Counted from the first letter of the stretch, positions 7,696 through 18,228 are shown. The stretch is DNA of 64,000 nt from Bacteroidales bacterium (GCA_015060835.1 SUXT01000002.1:1-64000); one strand, 5' to 3'. Notes: generated by a model from the letters alone, not told the origin. Made by a program: numbers and translations.

Positions 7696-10227
7696 ATGGC
7701 AAAAAATAAAGACAATAAGGGTAAAAAACAGAGCAAGGCGGGATTCTTTTCCCGTTTGAAGGAGAATATAACCGGCTCTACGATGCGCTTTGTGATAGTT
7801 GCACTTCTGGCAATATTGGTGTTGTTCCTTTTCTCGTCGTTCCTGTCGTATGTGAATTCAGGCGGAGCGGACAACAGTCAGGTTGAACCGGGTGCCAATG
7901 TCGACCTCGCAGCAACAGACAACGGTGTTGAGGGCTGCACAGGTTCATTGGGGGTAAGAATAGCATATTTCCTTATGAACGGCTGTTTCGGATGGGCGGC
8001 ATTTGCGATGTTCCCATTCCTGGTGGCGCTTATCATAAGATTGACAAAGTGGCGCAAGCCGGCTCTTTTCAAGTGGTTCATGGGCTCGGTGTTCGGGCTT
8101 GTGTGGGGCTCTGTATTCTTCAGCTTTGTCTTCGGAGAGGTCATGGCCGGCAGTTTTCTCTCGCCGGGCGGCTATCATGGAGACAATGTAACTGCGTGGC
8201 TGGAGTCCCAGATAGGTCCGTTGGGTATGGTGTTGCTGCTGTTGATAACTCTTGTGCTCTTTATGGTATATGTTACCCGCAACACAATCATCTGGATAAA
8301 GAGGGCATTCTGCTTCGGTGCGTCGCAGGTGGGCAAGCTCAAACCTTCAAAATCAGCCGATGACAACAGTGTCGAGCCGGCCGAAGATGCAACCGCCGAC
8401 GAGGAGGATGCCGAGGATGAAGCTGACGAAGCTGACGGAAATGAAGATGATATAGAGGAGGATGTGGAAGATGATGAAGAGGAGGAGACAGAAGAAGACA
8501 CAGAGCAGGATGATGAACAACATGCAGAACAGGAAAAGGAGTTTACCGTAGAATTTACGGTGGATAATGAACAGGAGCAGCAGCCTGAAGAGACTTCTGA
8601 TGAAAATTCAACCTCTCTCTCTGAGGATAAAGAAGAGGTGGGCTTTGATGTTGAACTGCCTGATGAGGAGGATACAGGAGGCAAAATGCTTGCCCCCATC
8701 AATCCTAAGGATGAACTGAGCTATTATAAGAGCCCAACACTCGATCTTCTCGATAAATATGAGTCGCCTGTGCAGTCGATAAACATGGAAGAGCAGACAG
8801 CCAACAAGGACAAGATTGTCGAGGTGCTGAAAAATTTCGATATTCAGATAAGCTCCATAAAGGCTACCGTAGGTCCTACGATCACGCTTTACGAAATTAC
8901 ACCTGCTCCCGGTGTGCGTATAGCCAAGATCAGAGGTCTTGAGGATGACATTGCCATGTCTCTATCTGCCCTTTGCGTCAGAATAATTGCCCCCATTCCC
9001 GGAAAGGGTACAATAGGAATAGAGGTTCCCAACAGCAACAAGCAGATTGTACCTATGGTATCCCTGCTAAACAGCCGCAAGTTCAAGGAGACTGAAATGC
9101 AGTTGCCTTTGGCTTTGGGAAAGACAATCTCCAATGAGATATACATGGTGGACCTTGCCAAGATGCCCCACTTGCTTGTAGCCGGTGCTACGGGTATGGG
9201 TAAGTCGGTAGGTCTCAATGCGATAATCACTTCGTTGCTCTACAAGATGCACCCCGCATACTTGAAGTTTGTGATGGTCGACCCCAAGATGGTGGAGCTT
9301 AGCCTATACAAGGTACTCGAAAAACACTTCCTTGCAAAGCTGGAGAGCGAGGAGGAGACCATCATCACCGATGTCTATCGCGTGGTACGCACCCTGAAGT
9401 CGCTCTGTGTGGAGATGGATAACCGCTACAAACTTTTGCAGGATGCACGCGTGCGCTCGCTCAAGGAGTATAATGAAAAGTACCTCAATCGCGAACTTCT
9501 TCCCACCAAGGGCCACCGCTTCATGCCCTACATTGTTGTTATAATAGACGAGTATGGCGACCTGATGATGCAGGCGGGCAAGGAGATTGAACTGCCCATC
9601 GCCCGTATTGCACAGAAGGCGCGTGCGGTAGGTATACACATGATTATCGCCACACAGCGTCCTACAGCCAACATCATTACCGGTAACATCAAGGCCAACT
9701 TCCCGGCCCGTATGGCGTTCCGCGTGATTTCCGCAGTCGACTCGCGCACCATACTCGAAAGAACAGGTGCCAACCAGTTGCAGGGACGCGGAGATATGCT
9801 CTTCCTTGCCGGCAACGACCCTGTACGTGTGCAGTGTGCTCTTGTGGAGACTAAGGAGGTGGAGCGTGTTTGCGACTATATATCTGCACAGCAAGGCTAT
9901 TCGGCTCCTTACTATCTGCCCGACCCTGAGGAGGCGGATGTTGAGGCTGGCGGTGGCGCATCGCGCGGCGGAGATATGAGCGGCGAGCGTCTCGATCCGC
10001 TGTTTGCCGAGGCTGCTCTTCATGTGGTGGTAAACCAGCAGGGCTCTACATCAATGTTGCAACGTAAATTCAATATAGGCTTCAACCGCGCCGGACGAAT
10101 AATGGATCAGTTGTGTCGTGCGGGAATCGTGGGAGAGCAGGAGGGTGCAAAGCCCCGTCAGGTACTTTGTCCCGACGAGACAGACCTTGAATTCAGACTG
10201 AAACAGTTGTTAAATCCCGAACTATGA
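7696..10227 (+). CDS. ftsK: DNA translocase FtsK/SpoIIIE
   Basis: 843 aa; N-terminal TM helices, acidic linker, 'PHLLVAGATGMGKSVGLNAIITSLLY' Walker A, 'VVIIDEYGDLMM' Walker B, C-terminal gamma winged-helix. Confidence 0.95.
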   Translation: MAKNKDNKGKKQSKAGFFSRLKENITGSTMRFVIVALLAILVLFLFSSFLSYVNSGGADNSQVEPGANVDLAATDNGVEGCTGSLGVRIAYFLMNGCFGWAAFAMFPFLVALIIRLTKWRKPALFKWFMGSVFGLVWGSVFFSFVFGEVMAGSFLSPGGYHGDNVTAWLESQIGPLGMVLLLLITLVLFMVYVTRNTIIWIKRAFCFGASQVGKLKPSKSADDNSVEPAEDATADEEDAEDEADEADGNEDDIEEDVEDDEEEETEEDTEQDDEQHAEQEKEFTVEFTVDNEQEQQPEETSDENSTSLSEDKEEVGFDVELPDEEDTGGKMLAPINPKDELSYYKSPTLDLLDKYESPVQSINMEEQTANKDKIVEVLKNFDIQISSIKATVGPTITLYEITPAPGVRIAKIRGLEDDIAMSLSALCVRIIAPIPGKGTIGIEVPNSNKQIVPMVSLLNSRKFKETEMQLPLALGKTISNEIYMVDLAKMPHLLVAGATGMGKSVGLNAIITSLLYKMHPAYLKFVMVDPKMVELSLYKVLEKHFLAKLESEEETIITDVYRVVRTLKSLCVEMDNRYKLLQDARVRSLKEYNEKYLNRELLPTKGHRFMPYIVVIIDEYGDLMMQAGKEIELPIARIAQKARAVGIHMIIATQRPTANIITGNIKANFPARMAFRVISAVDSRTILERTGANQLQGRGDMLFLAGNDPVRVQCALVETKEVERVCDYISAQQGYSAPYYLPDPEEADVEAGGGASRGGDMSGERLDPLFAEAALHVVVNQQGSTSMLQRKFNIGFNRAGRIMDQLCRAGIVGEQEGAKPRQVLCPDETDLEFRLKQLLNPEL

Positions 10228-10859
10228 AAATAAATATCATTGCTATATTATCCCTGTTGCTGCCTTGTATGGCAATGGCGCAGGGCAGCAAGGCAGAGAC
10301 TCTGCTCGATAAGGCGGTCTCTGCTATAAAAGCCGACGCAGGCGTGCAGATGGGTTTCACCATCATAATGAACGATGCTTCGGGCGAAGAGATTTTTGAC
10401 GATAAAGGCACACTGAAGATGGATGGCGAGAAGTATGTGCTGCTTACCGACGGTATGAAGTTGTGGTGCGACGGTACTACTCAGTGGAGTTACCTTGCAC
10501 AGAACAATGAAATTTACATCTCGGAGCCTAATGCCGATGATGCCCGCGCATTCTCACCCGTGCACCTTATGGAACTATACAAACACGGATTCAAATGTGC
10601 CATCGACAGTAAGCTCTCTACGGCAAAAGAGAATGCTGTTACGATGACAGAAATTGCACGTGGCAACGACATAAAGAGGGTAACAGTGTTGTTGGATAAA
10701 CAGAACTCACTGCCTGTGCGTTTGGTAGTAAGCTATGAGAATGGCAGTACAGCAAATATAACCGTAGATTCCTATAAGGGCAAATGCCGCTTTACGAACA
10801 AGGAGTTCCGTTGCCGCGAAAAGAGTTTTCCCGGTGCCGAGGTGGTGGATATGCGATGA
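10224..10859 (+). CDS. LolA-like outer-membrane lipoprotein carrier protein
   Basis: 211 aa, signal peptide, LolA-like pattern; start overlaps ftsK stop. Confidence 0.75.
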   Translation: MKINIIAILSLLLPCMAMAQGSKAETLLDKAVSAIKADAGVQMGFTIIMNDASGEEIFDDKGTLKMDGEKYVLLTDGMKLWCDGTTQWSYLAQNNEIYISEPNADDARAFSPVHLMELYKHGFKCAIDSKLSTAKENAVTMTEIARGNDIKRVTVLLDKQNSLPVRLVVSYENGSTANITVDSYKGKCRFTNKEFRCREKSFPGAEVVDMR

Positions 10860-10884
10860 AAAATAAGATATAAATAAAGATATT

Positions 10885-11823
10885 ATGGAAAGAGTAAAAT
10901 GTTTGGTAATAGGTTCGGGCCCTTCGGGCTACACTGCTGCTATATATGCGGCACGTGCCAACCTCTCACCTGTGGTAATTGAGGGATTGCAACCCGGCGG
11001 TCAGCTCACACAGACAACTATCATAGAGAATTTTCCCGGCTTCCCCAACGGGATAACCGGCTTCGAACTTATGGACAATATGCGCAAACAGGCAGTGAAT
11101 GTCGGCGCCGATGTACGTTCGGGCAGTGTGGTTGAGGTTGACTTCGAGGAGACTCCCTACAAGGTAACTCTCGACGATGGTAAGGTGATTGAGTGCGACA
11201 CTGTGATTGTTGCAACAGGAGCTACTGCAAAATACCTCGGAATAGCAGACGAGACAAAATATCAGGGTAAGGGTGTCAGTGCTTGTGCCACTTGCGACGG
11301 ATTCTTCTTCCGCAAGAAGATTGTGGCAGTAGTAGGCGGCGGTGATACAGCTTGTGAAGAGGCCAACTACCTTGCATCGCTCGCAGCAAAGGTATATCTC
11401 ATCGTCCGCAAACCCTATCTGAGAGCTTCGAAGGCAATGCAGGATCGCACATTGGCAAACCCCAAGATTGAAGTCCTTTTCGAGCATAACACCGAAGGAC
11501 TTTTCGGCAAAAACAAGGTTGAGGGTGTTCACCTTGTAAAACGCAAAGGCGAGGCTGACGAGAAACACTATGATGTTGCCATCGACGGTTTCTTCCTTGC
11601 CATAGGCCACAAACCCAACAGCGATATATTCAAGAGTTATCTTGCAACCGACGAGACAGGGTACTTTGTTCCCGGTGATGCGAGCGGGGTGCGCACAGTA
11701 GTTCCCGGTGTCTTTGTCGCGGGCGATGTTGCCGATCCTCACTACCGACAGGCTATCACAGCTGCGGCAAGCGGCTGCAAGGCTGCAATGGAGGCCGAGA
11801 GATACCTCTCTTCAAAGCAGTAA
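10885..11823 (+). CDS. trxB: Thioredoxin-disulfide reductase
   Basis: 312 aa; 'GSGPSGYTAAIYAARA', 'CATCDGFFFRKKIVAVVGGGDTACEEA' CxxC active site. Confidence 0.95.
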   Translation: MERVKCLVIGSGPSGYTAAIYAARANLSPVVIEGLQPGGQLTQTTIIENFPGFPNGITGFELMDNMRKQAVNVGADVRSGSVVEVDFEETPYKVTLDDGKVIECDTVIVATGATAKYLGIADETKYQGKGVSACATCDGFFFRKKIVAVVGGGDTACEEANYLASLAAKVYLIVRKPYLRASKAMQDRTLANPKIEVLFEHNTEGLFGKNKVEGVHLVKRKGEADEKHYDVAIDGFFLAIGHKPNSDIFKSYLATDETGYFVPGDASGVRTVVPGVFVAGDVADPHYRQAITAAASGCKAAMEAERYLSSKQ

Positions 11824-11845
11824 CGTCTGCACACAGTCTGTAGAA

Positions 11846-11897
11846 ACAAAATTCCACCGCTTCGCGCCTTATGGCATCCGAAGCGGTGGAATTTTGT
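11846..11897. terminator. Hairpin terminator downstream of trxB
   Basis: acaaaattccaccgcttcg...cgaagcggtggaattttgt. Confidence 0.8.
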
Positions 11898-11942
11898 TAT
11901 ATGTTAATTGTTGATATGTAAGGGGGGGGTACGGCACGAAGC

Positions 11943-12707
11943 CTACTCCTCCTCAATCTCGGGACGAGGCATAAAACTCATTTCGCAACGGCAGATGGCT
12001 TCGCCGCTGTCCTTTGCAATCTGCACATAATAGGTGTCGTCTTCAACCTCCTTCATGAAGTAGTTGAGACCTTCGCCCGGCTTTGCCTCCTGCATATAGG
12101 CCACCACAAAGCGGCTGAAGTCGTGTGTGTAAAGATAGTCGAGCGGCAGAATATCCATAATGTGGTCTATGTAGCGTATGCTGTTCATGTGTCCGTTGAT
12201 GTCTACATCGCTATATCTTATGCGGCGGTGTACGCCTTCAATGCCCTCTACATTGCATCTGCGGGGCGATGGTACTCTGGGGATGCTGAAAGGCTCCTCG
12301 GGTGTAAGGTAGTGTACGAAGCAATCGTGGAATTCGCTGTCGAAGTCGAACGGTGCGCGGGTGTCGAGGTCAATCATTGCAAAGGTGCACATCATGGCTG
12401 CAAGCTCATTGCCATTCTCGTCGATGGCGCGGAGGCATCGGTCGGTGAATCCGCGATAAGCATTCTTGATAAATGTCTCAATGGTGAATTTCTCTCCTCC
12501 GAGGGGGATGTTCTTTATGTCAAGCACCATGCGTGCCATCACCCAACCGAGTTTGCGTGTGGCGCCGAATCCACGACTGTCGGCATGTCTTCCGGCACAC
12601 GACAGCATCATGTTGCAGAGTGCGCTTGGGCGCATACGGTGGAGTTTGTCGACGGTTGTCTTGTCTACTTCGAATTCGAAGCGGTCTATCTTAGGTAAAA
12701 ATTCCAT
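11943..12707 (-). CDS. Acyl-ACP thioesterase
   Basis: 254 aa; two-hotdog-type sequence, 'RIRYSDVDINGHMNSIRYIDHIMDILPLDYL'. Confidence 0.85.
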   Translation of the reverse strand: MEFLPKIDRFEFEVDKTTVDKLHRMRPSALCNMMLSCAGRHADSRGFGATRKLGWVMARMVLDIKNIPLGGEKFTIETFIKNAYRGFTDRCLRAIDENGNELAAMMCTFAMIDLDTRAPFDFDSEFHDCFVHYLTPEEPFSIPRVPSPRRCNVEGIEGVHRRIRYSDVDINGHMNSIRYIDHIMDILPLDYLYTHDFSRFVVAYMQEAKPGEGLNYFMKEVEDDTYYVQIAKDSGEAICRCEMSFMPRPEIEEE

Positions 12708-12858
12708 GATTATTGTATTTGTTAACCTACATTAGTAGTGTTTATACTACAAAAATAGTGCAAATGTTCCGAAACGGTTGCGGCTCTGTTTGTTAAACAA
12801 TATAAAAGCGTTTCAAATAGTACCGTTTTTTTGTGCAAATCTTCATAAACCGAAAAAG

Positions 12859-12898
12859 AATCGGGGTGCACCTCTTTAAAGAAGTGCACCCCGATTTC
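12859..12898 (-). terminator. Hairpin terminator downstream of 12917..16462
   Basis: aatcggggtgcac...gtgcaccccgatt. Confidence 0.7.
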
Positions 12899-12916
12899 AG
12901 AGTTTGTTTATATCAA

Positions 12917-15900
12917 TTACTTGATGAATTCTTTCTCAGTAGTGATTACGCCGTTAGCGTATACTCTTCTGATGATGCATACACCCTTGACAGGAACATT
13001 TGATGTTACACCGTCGGGAGTGATGTATGATGTAGAGATTACCTCACCTGCGGGCTCGTCAACAACGATGTCGTTGATTGATGTAGCTACAGCCACAGGA
13101 ACAATCTGCCACTGTGTGGTGTTGGCTGAGTAGCTCCATGTAGCAACGCGGCCGTAGTGAGCAGCACCTGATGTTGTGTAAGGGCCACCGCCGGTACGTG
13201 TCTCGAAGTAGCAGTAGCTGGGGTAGCTGGGCTGATGCCATGCATCAACACCTACAAGAGTCCAGTCGCCGATCTTCTGTGAGCCGGGACGCATGTAGAT
13301 AAGAGGAGCTGCGTCGTTGCTGCTGAAGGGTGATGTTGTGATGTTCTTACCGTTGGGGAATGCAGGAACGATATACTCGTTGTAGTATACGTTCTTGATG
13401 GTGTACTTAGCCCATGCTTCCTCACCTTCGTTAACTATTGTATCCTGTGTGAATGTCCAGTGGAATATAGAAGAATCCATTCCATTGATTGAATACTCGT
13501 AGTTGAAGTATACCATGTTGGCAGCACTTGCGTCAGCACCTGAACCGTCTGCCGGACCTACAAACATAGAGAGTTTGCAGTCTTCGCCGTGGAACTGTTT
13601 GAACTCCTTGTTAGAACTGCGGATGATGTAGTCGTTGCCTGAGATGAGCTCTACAGTCTCAACAGAAGGTACAGTCTGGATTACAGCCTGCAACTCTGTT
13701 GTTGCGCTCTGCATTGCAGCAGCGTCACCGCTCTCCAATACTGCAACAGCCTTGGCGTAAGCCTTTGCGATAGGCTCGATGGCAGCTGCCTTGAGCATAC
13801 CTACAGCCTCGCCTGCATTTTCGTATTCGATGCCGTAAGACTCGATAGATGCGATAGCTCCCTCAAGGTTGAGCTTGTCGTAGTTCTCAACAGAAGCCTT
13901 GTATATGTACCAGTCAGACTCACCGTCTTTGTCGTCAGAATCCCAGTCGGTGATTGTGAACATACCGATGTTGCCTGCCCATGCCTGCATTACAAAGATA
14001 GCCTCACTGCCATAGCCGCCTGCTGCTGTTTCAGAGGGGTCTGTGATAACACCCTCGTAGTAGATCTTGAATGATTTCTCGAGGTTGGTGCTGTTCATGA
14101 TGCTCAAGGGAGCAGCCTCAGCTGTGATGTGTGTTACAGAAGCACCTTCCCAACCTGCGGGAGTCTTGAGGTATGCGTTGTTTGAAATGTTGCGCATGTA
14201 GAGCTTACCATCGCCGGCGTCCTCGAATGTAACGATTGAAGCGCTGCCGGGGTTAGCGGTACCTACGTTCTGCCATGCACCGTTGTAGTAACCGGAACCC
14301 TCTGAGCCGTTTGTTACAACCTCGAGGTTACCGTACAACAGGTAGAGCTCGCCTGCCTGAACCTGAGAGGCGTCTGTAATCTGCTCGCCCTGTGTTACAG
14401 GATACAAGTCGGGGAAGAGGTCGTTGTATGCGATTGTTGTGCCGGCTGTGAGTGCGTAGTCGAGAGGTGTGTGCTTGTAGTAGTCGCTGGTGTTAGAGCG
14501 GCTTATTGTCTTGAAGAAGAATGCGTTGACGGGCTCGTCGAGTGCTATCTCTATGTATGCGTAAACACCCTGCTCGGGAGCAAAACTTGTTTCGTTGGGG
14601 TTGTAGCAACCGTGATAGTATGAACCGTGATCTTTGTCAACTATTGCTGCAAGACCGCCACCGTCGCCATCCTGTATTGAGTTTGTTGTAAGCATATCCT
14701 CGCGGAGCTCTATTGTGTCGCCCTCTGCTGTGAAGAGGTACAATTCGCCGAGGCAGAAGAAGGGAGTACCAGACTCTGTCTCGCCTGATGAGTTCTTGAA
14801 TACAGTCATACGGAGAACGTCTGTCTCTTCTGCAAGGTAGTATACAGGTGATGTCCATACCCATGAGTTGTTTACCTGCTCGCTTGCTGTAAGACCATCT
14901 GCCTCGTCCTCGATGTGGATGGGGAACTGTGCTACGTTCTTTACCTCTGCTGCATAGAAGAGGGCGAGAGTGTTGCACATCATATCGATGGTAGCTTCAA
15001 CATTTGCTGAGTTTACGGGGTTGTCGGCAACCATACCGCCCTTGTCCATTGCATCTGTAAGTGTCTCGATCCAGCCTTCGGGGTAGCAACCGTTTACCCA
15101 GCCTTCGGAACCGCAGAAGAGCTCTTCGTTGCTGACAATTGCGTCGATAGAGTCTGAAAGAACGTAGATGTATGTGATGCGGTATGCATTGATGAACTCA
15201 TTGAGAGTTGCATCCATTGCAAGAAGCTCGTCGGCTGTAGCTTCGCCACCGGCAATAGCAGCCTTAGCCTCAGCTATAGCTGAAGAGAGTGCCTCGTACT
15301 CGCCATCGTCCTCGCTTGCAACACCCTGGATAGCCATGAAGTTCTCACCCTTGGCGATTGTAGCCTCGAGCATGGGCTGGATAGAGCTCATGTTTGTGCT
15401 TGCCTCGTAGATGTTCCATGCATAGTGGTAGGTTGAAGTCTCGCCTGCCATGTTATCCTTGTTTACCCAACTCATCTTAACGAAACGGCGCTGGCCGAGA
15501 TAGTTGTTGTCGCTTGTGATGATGAAAGCACCATCTGTTGTGTCGCACTCAGCAAACTCAAGAGCGGCAGCCTCCAAGGGATTTGCAGTAGCCTCTACGT
15601 ATGCACCTGCCTCAATCTCACCGCCCTTCTTGATGTAGCGGTTGTATTTGAGCCAGTGCATGAAGTATTTGCCTTCGCCTGCATCCTCGAGCCACATAAG
15701 GCTGGCTGATGAGGGTGTAAGAGCTGCACCGATGGGAGAGTGGTAGTATGCCTCACCGTAAGAGGGCAATGTACGCTCGTCGTCTGTGCGTGTGAACTCG
15801 AAGTAGTTACCACGGATAACATAGAGCTTGTTGGGCTGGAGAGCGTCAACTGATGTTACCTGCTCGCCAACAACGAACTCCTCGTCCTTCCAAGGCAATG

Positions 15901-16462
15901 CCTCTGTACCGCCTGTTATACCAATGTGTGTGGGGTCGGTGAAGAAGTAGTAGTAACGTGTATCATACTGCAACTGGAATTTGCTCATAGCATCTGTAAG
16001 AGCAATCTCGATGTAGTGATAAGCCTGGGGTACCTCACCCTTGGAATAGGTAGAGTGGAAGTGTGTTTTGGGGTCGTTGTCAACCAATGCGTCGATTGAA
16101 CCCTCGTTGAGAGCAAGAGCGTTGGTTGTGATCATGTCGGCTGTAAGCTCAACCTGCTTGCCTTCACCGTCGAAGAGACGGAGCTCTCCAAGAGCGAATG
16201 TGGGGAATGCTGATGAGTTGTTACTGAAACCGCTGGGGAAGTTCTTGTCTACGTTTTCTGTAGAGAAGACAGTAAGACGGATAGTACTTGTAGCCTCGTC
16301 CAGTGTGTAGACCGGAGTGGTTACCTGATTGTACATACCCATAACTTTACGGGCAGATGCGTCAGTTGAGGTCAGTTTCAATTCATACTGCCATGACTGC
16401 GCCTGTACTCCGAAACATGCCATCATAGTGATGAGCAAAGAGAGAAGTAAAGATTTTCTCAT
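12917..16462 (-). CDS. Large secreted protein with two related discoidin-like segments
   Basis: 1181 aa; signal peptide 'MRKSLLLSLLITMMACFGVQAQ'; internal duplication (TLDEATSTIRLTVF...LGELRLF..G...EL..DM.TTN...ALVD / LAEETDVLRMTVF...LGELYLF...GDTIELREDMLTTN...AIVD). Confidence 0.7.
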   Translation of the reverse strand: MRKSLLLSLLITMMACFGVQAQSWQYELKLTSTDASARKVMGMYNQVTTPVYTLDEATSTIRLTVFSTENVDKNFPSGFSNNSSAFPTFALGELRLFDGEGKQVELTADMITTNALALNEGSIDALVDNDPKTHFHSTYSKGEVPQAYHYIEIALTDAMSKFQLQYDTRYYYFFTDPTHIGITGGTEALPWKDEEFVVGEQVTSVDALQPNKLYVIRGNYFEFTRTDDERTLPSYGEAYYHSPIGAALTPSSASLMWLEDAGEGKYFMHWLKYNRYIKKGGEIEAGAYVEATANPLEAAALEFAECDTTDGAFIITSDNNYLGQRRFVKMSWVNKDNMAGETSTYHYAWNIYEASTNMSSIQPMLEATIAKGENFMAIQGVASEDDGEYEALSSAIAEAKAAIAGGEATADELLAMDATLNEFINAYRITYIYVLSDSIDAIVSNEELFCGSEGWVNGCYPEGWIETLTDAMDKGGMVADNPVNSANVEATIDMMCNTLALFYAAEVKNVAQFPIHIEDEADGLTASEQVNNSWVWTSPVYYLAEETDVLRMTVFKNSSGETESGTPFFCLGELYLFTAEGDTIELREDMLTTNSIQDGDGGGLAAIVDKDHGSYYHGCYNPNETSFAPEQGVYAYIEIALDEPVNAFFFKTISRSNTSDYYKHTPLDYALTAGTTIAYNDLFPDLYPVTQGEQITDASQVQAGELYLLYGNLEVVTNGSEGSGYYNGAWQNVGTANPGSASIVTFEDAGDGKLYMRNISNNAYLKTPAGWEGASVTHITAEAAPLSIMNSTNLEKSFKIYYEGVITDPSETAAGGYGSEAIFVMQAWAGNIGMFTITDWDSDDKDGESDWYIYKASVENYDKLNLEGAIASIESYGIEYENAGEAVGMLKAAAIEPIAKAYAKAVAVLESGDAAAMQSATTELQAVIQTVPSVETVELISGNDYIIRSSNKEFKQFHGEDCKLSMFVGPADGSGADASAANMVYFNYEYSINGMDSSIFHWTFTQDTIVNEGEEAWAKYTIKNVYYNEYIVPAFPNGKNITTSPFSSNDAAPLIYMRPGSQKIGDWTLVGVDAWHQPSYPSYCYFETRTGGGPYTTSGAAHYGRVATWSYSANTTQWQIVPVAVATSINDIVVDEPAGEVISTSYITPDGVTSNVPVKGVCIIRRVYANGVITTEKEFIK

Positions 16463-16617
16463 AGGGATGTTTTTTAGGGTTAATATTATGTTGGTTTTTA
16501 ATTTGTTCCAATCTGCCGATTAGTGATAACGTGCAAATGTAGTGATTTTTTTTTGAATAAACCTTTTTTGTGATTTTTTTTTTTCTATAAATAGGGAATG
16601 AAATATTCATTTGACGT

Positions 16618-17358
16618 TCAGAAATCGGTCTTGTGCTTTTTCAGTTGCTCCCTGAGCGCCTTTGCTTTGCCGTCAGTTACCTTGTCCATCAGTACCCAGA
16701 AACGGTCGCTGTGATTAAGCTCTATTGTGTGGCACAGTTCGTGCAGCAGCACATAGTCGCTCAGTTCAGGGGGAAGCAGTTGCAGATATATGCTCAGGCT
16801 GATGCTTCTGCGGTTGGTGCAGCTGCCCCAGCAGCTGTGGCTGTCGCGTAGCGTTACGCGGCTGTAGCTGAACCCGAACCGGTTGGCAAGTTGCTTCAAT
16901 CGGGCAGGGAGCACTCTTTTGGCAACTGTGCGCAGGGCTGTGATGCGCACCCGTCGCAGCCACTCCTGCATCTCGTCGTTGTCGAACTGTGTGGCGGCGG
17001 GGTAGAGCAAGGTTGTATGGGTGTCGTTGTATCTTATGTAGAACTCTTTTCTCTCGGTGGGTTGCAGAGCGAATGTGAATCCGGGGGTCTCTATCTTGTA
17101 GTCGGGTGTTATCTTTTCGGGCTTGTTCTCATCGCATTGCCGCAACAGCTTTTCGCCGTACATGGCAAGTGCATGGTCGAGCTCCTCTCTTTTTGCCGCC
17201 GGAGGAAGCGTTATTGATATCACTCCATCCTTTGCGCGCAATAGGATGCGGCGTGCACGCGGGTTGACGGTAATGTGCAGTTCGCCGTACTGCGGGTGGT
17301 GTTCTATTGTTCTGTACTGTCTCATAGGGGTGTTAGCTAAAAGCAGACAGACTCTCAC
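16618..17358 (-). CDS. YgjP-like metallopeptidase (DUF45)
   Basis: 246 aa; 'SCWGSCTNRRSISLSIYLQLLPPELSDYVLLHELCHTIELNHSDRFW' with HELCH zinc motif. Start codon uncertain. Confidence 0.85.
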   Translation of the reverse strand: MRVCLLLANTPMRQYRTIEHHPQYGELHITVNPRARRILLRAKDGVISITLPPAAKREELDHALAMYGEKLLRQCDENKPEKITPDYKIETPGFTFALQPTERKEFYIRYNDTHTTLLYPAATQFDNDEMQEWLRRVRITALRTVAKRVLPARLKQLANRFGFSYSRVTLRDSHSCWGSCTNRRSISLSIYLQLLPPELSDYVLLHELCHTIELNHSDRFWVLMDKVTDGKAKALREQLKKHKTDF

Positions 17359-17396
17359 GCCATGGAGAGTCTGTCGGTTATAGGATGTATTGCTGT

Positions 17397-18170
17397 TTAC
17401 AGTATGATGTGTGTACCTTTAGCACCATCGATTGAGTCGGCACGGGTGATGATTACTTTGCTTACTCCACCGTTAAGTGCACCGAATGCGTTGTCTATTT
17501 TGGGAATCATACCTCCGCTTACTATGCCTTCCTCTTTTAGCCGGCTGTAATATTCGGTTGTTATCTGCGGAATTACGCTTGTCTCGTCTTCGGGGTTGCG
17601 CATCACTCCGGGGAATTCGAAGCAGTATGTGAGTGTTACATCGTAGTAGGGGGCGAGAGCTTTTGCCGTTTCGGCAGCCATGGTGTCGGCATTGATGTTG
17701 AGCATATTCCCCTTGCCATCGTGTGTCAATGGAGCTACTATGGGTACAATGCCTTGTGATATGAGGGCGGCGAGCATTTTTCCGTCTGCTCCGTCAACAT
17801 CGCCTACGTATCCCCAGTCAATATCCTTTACGGGGCGTTTGTGGGCGCGTATTATGTTGCAGTCGGCACCTGTGAGGCCGAGGGCATTTACACCGCGTGC
17901 CTGCAAGCCGGCTACGATGTTCTTGTTCACAAGACCGCCGTAGACCATTGTTACCACTTTCAGTGTCTCTGCGTCTGTTACGCGTCGGCCATCTATCATG
18001 CGGCTTTCTATTCCGAGCTTTGCGGCTATTTTGGTAGCCGAGCGTCCTCCACCGTGGATGAGCACTTTGGGACCTTCGACTGCAGCGAAGAGGTCGAGCA
18101 ACTGCATGAGTGTCTCATTCTCTTCTACTATCTTTCCACCTACTTTTATAATCGTTATCTTTTCTTTCAT
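17397..18170 (-). CDS. argB: Acetylglutamate kinase
   Basis: 257 aa; 'IKVGGKIVEE', 'VLIHGGGRSATKIAAKLG', 'NINADTMAAETAKAL'. Confidence 0.92.
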   Translation of the reverse strand: MKEKITIIKVGGKIVEENETLMQLLDLFAAVEGPKVLIHGGGRSATKIAAKLGIESRMIDGRRVTDAETLKVVTMVYGGLVNKNIVAGLQARGVNALGLTGADCNIIRAHKRPVKDIDWGYVGDVDGADGKMLAALISQGIVPIVAPLTHDGKGNMLNINADTMAAETAKALAPYYDVTLTYCFEFPGVMRNPEDETSVIPQITTEYYSRLKEEGIVSGGMIPKIDNAFGALNGGVSKVIITRADSIDGAKGTHIIL

Positions 18171-18228
18171 TCTTTTTTTGTTTTCGTTATGTGTGTATAG
18201 GTCATTCGATGAGGGCTCAACCCTCTTC

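Noticed and set aside
8175-8702. Serine-rich 175-aa minus-strand ORF
   Set aside because: It is the reverse complement of the Asp/Glu-rich FtsK linker, so the serine runs are an artefact.
9304-10023. 239-aa minus-strand ORF
   Set aside because: Antisense to the ftsK motor domain; shadow ORF.
10966-11742. 258-aa minus-strand ORF
   Set aside because: Antisense to the clearly coding trxB; no recognisable motifs.
11922-11929. Run of eight G residues (and eight C residues near 44905) as phase-variable tracts
   Set aside because: Both lie in intergenic DNA beyond gene ends, not in a promoter or start region, so there is no evidence for phase switching.
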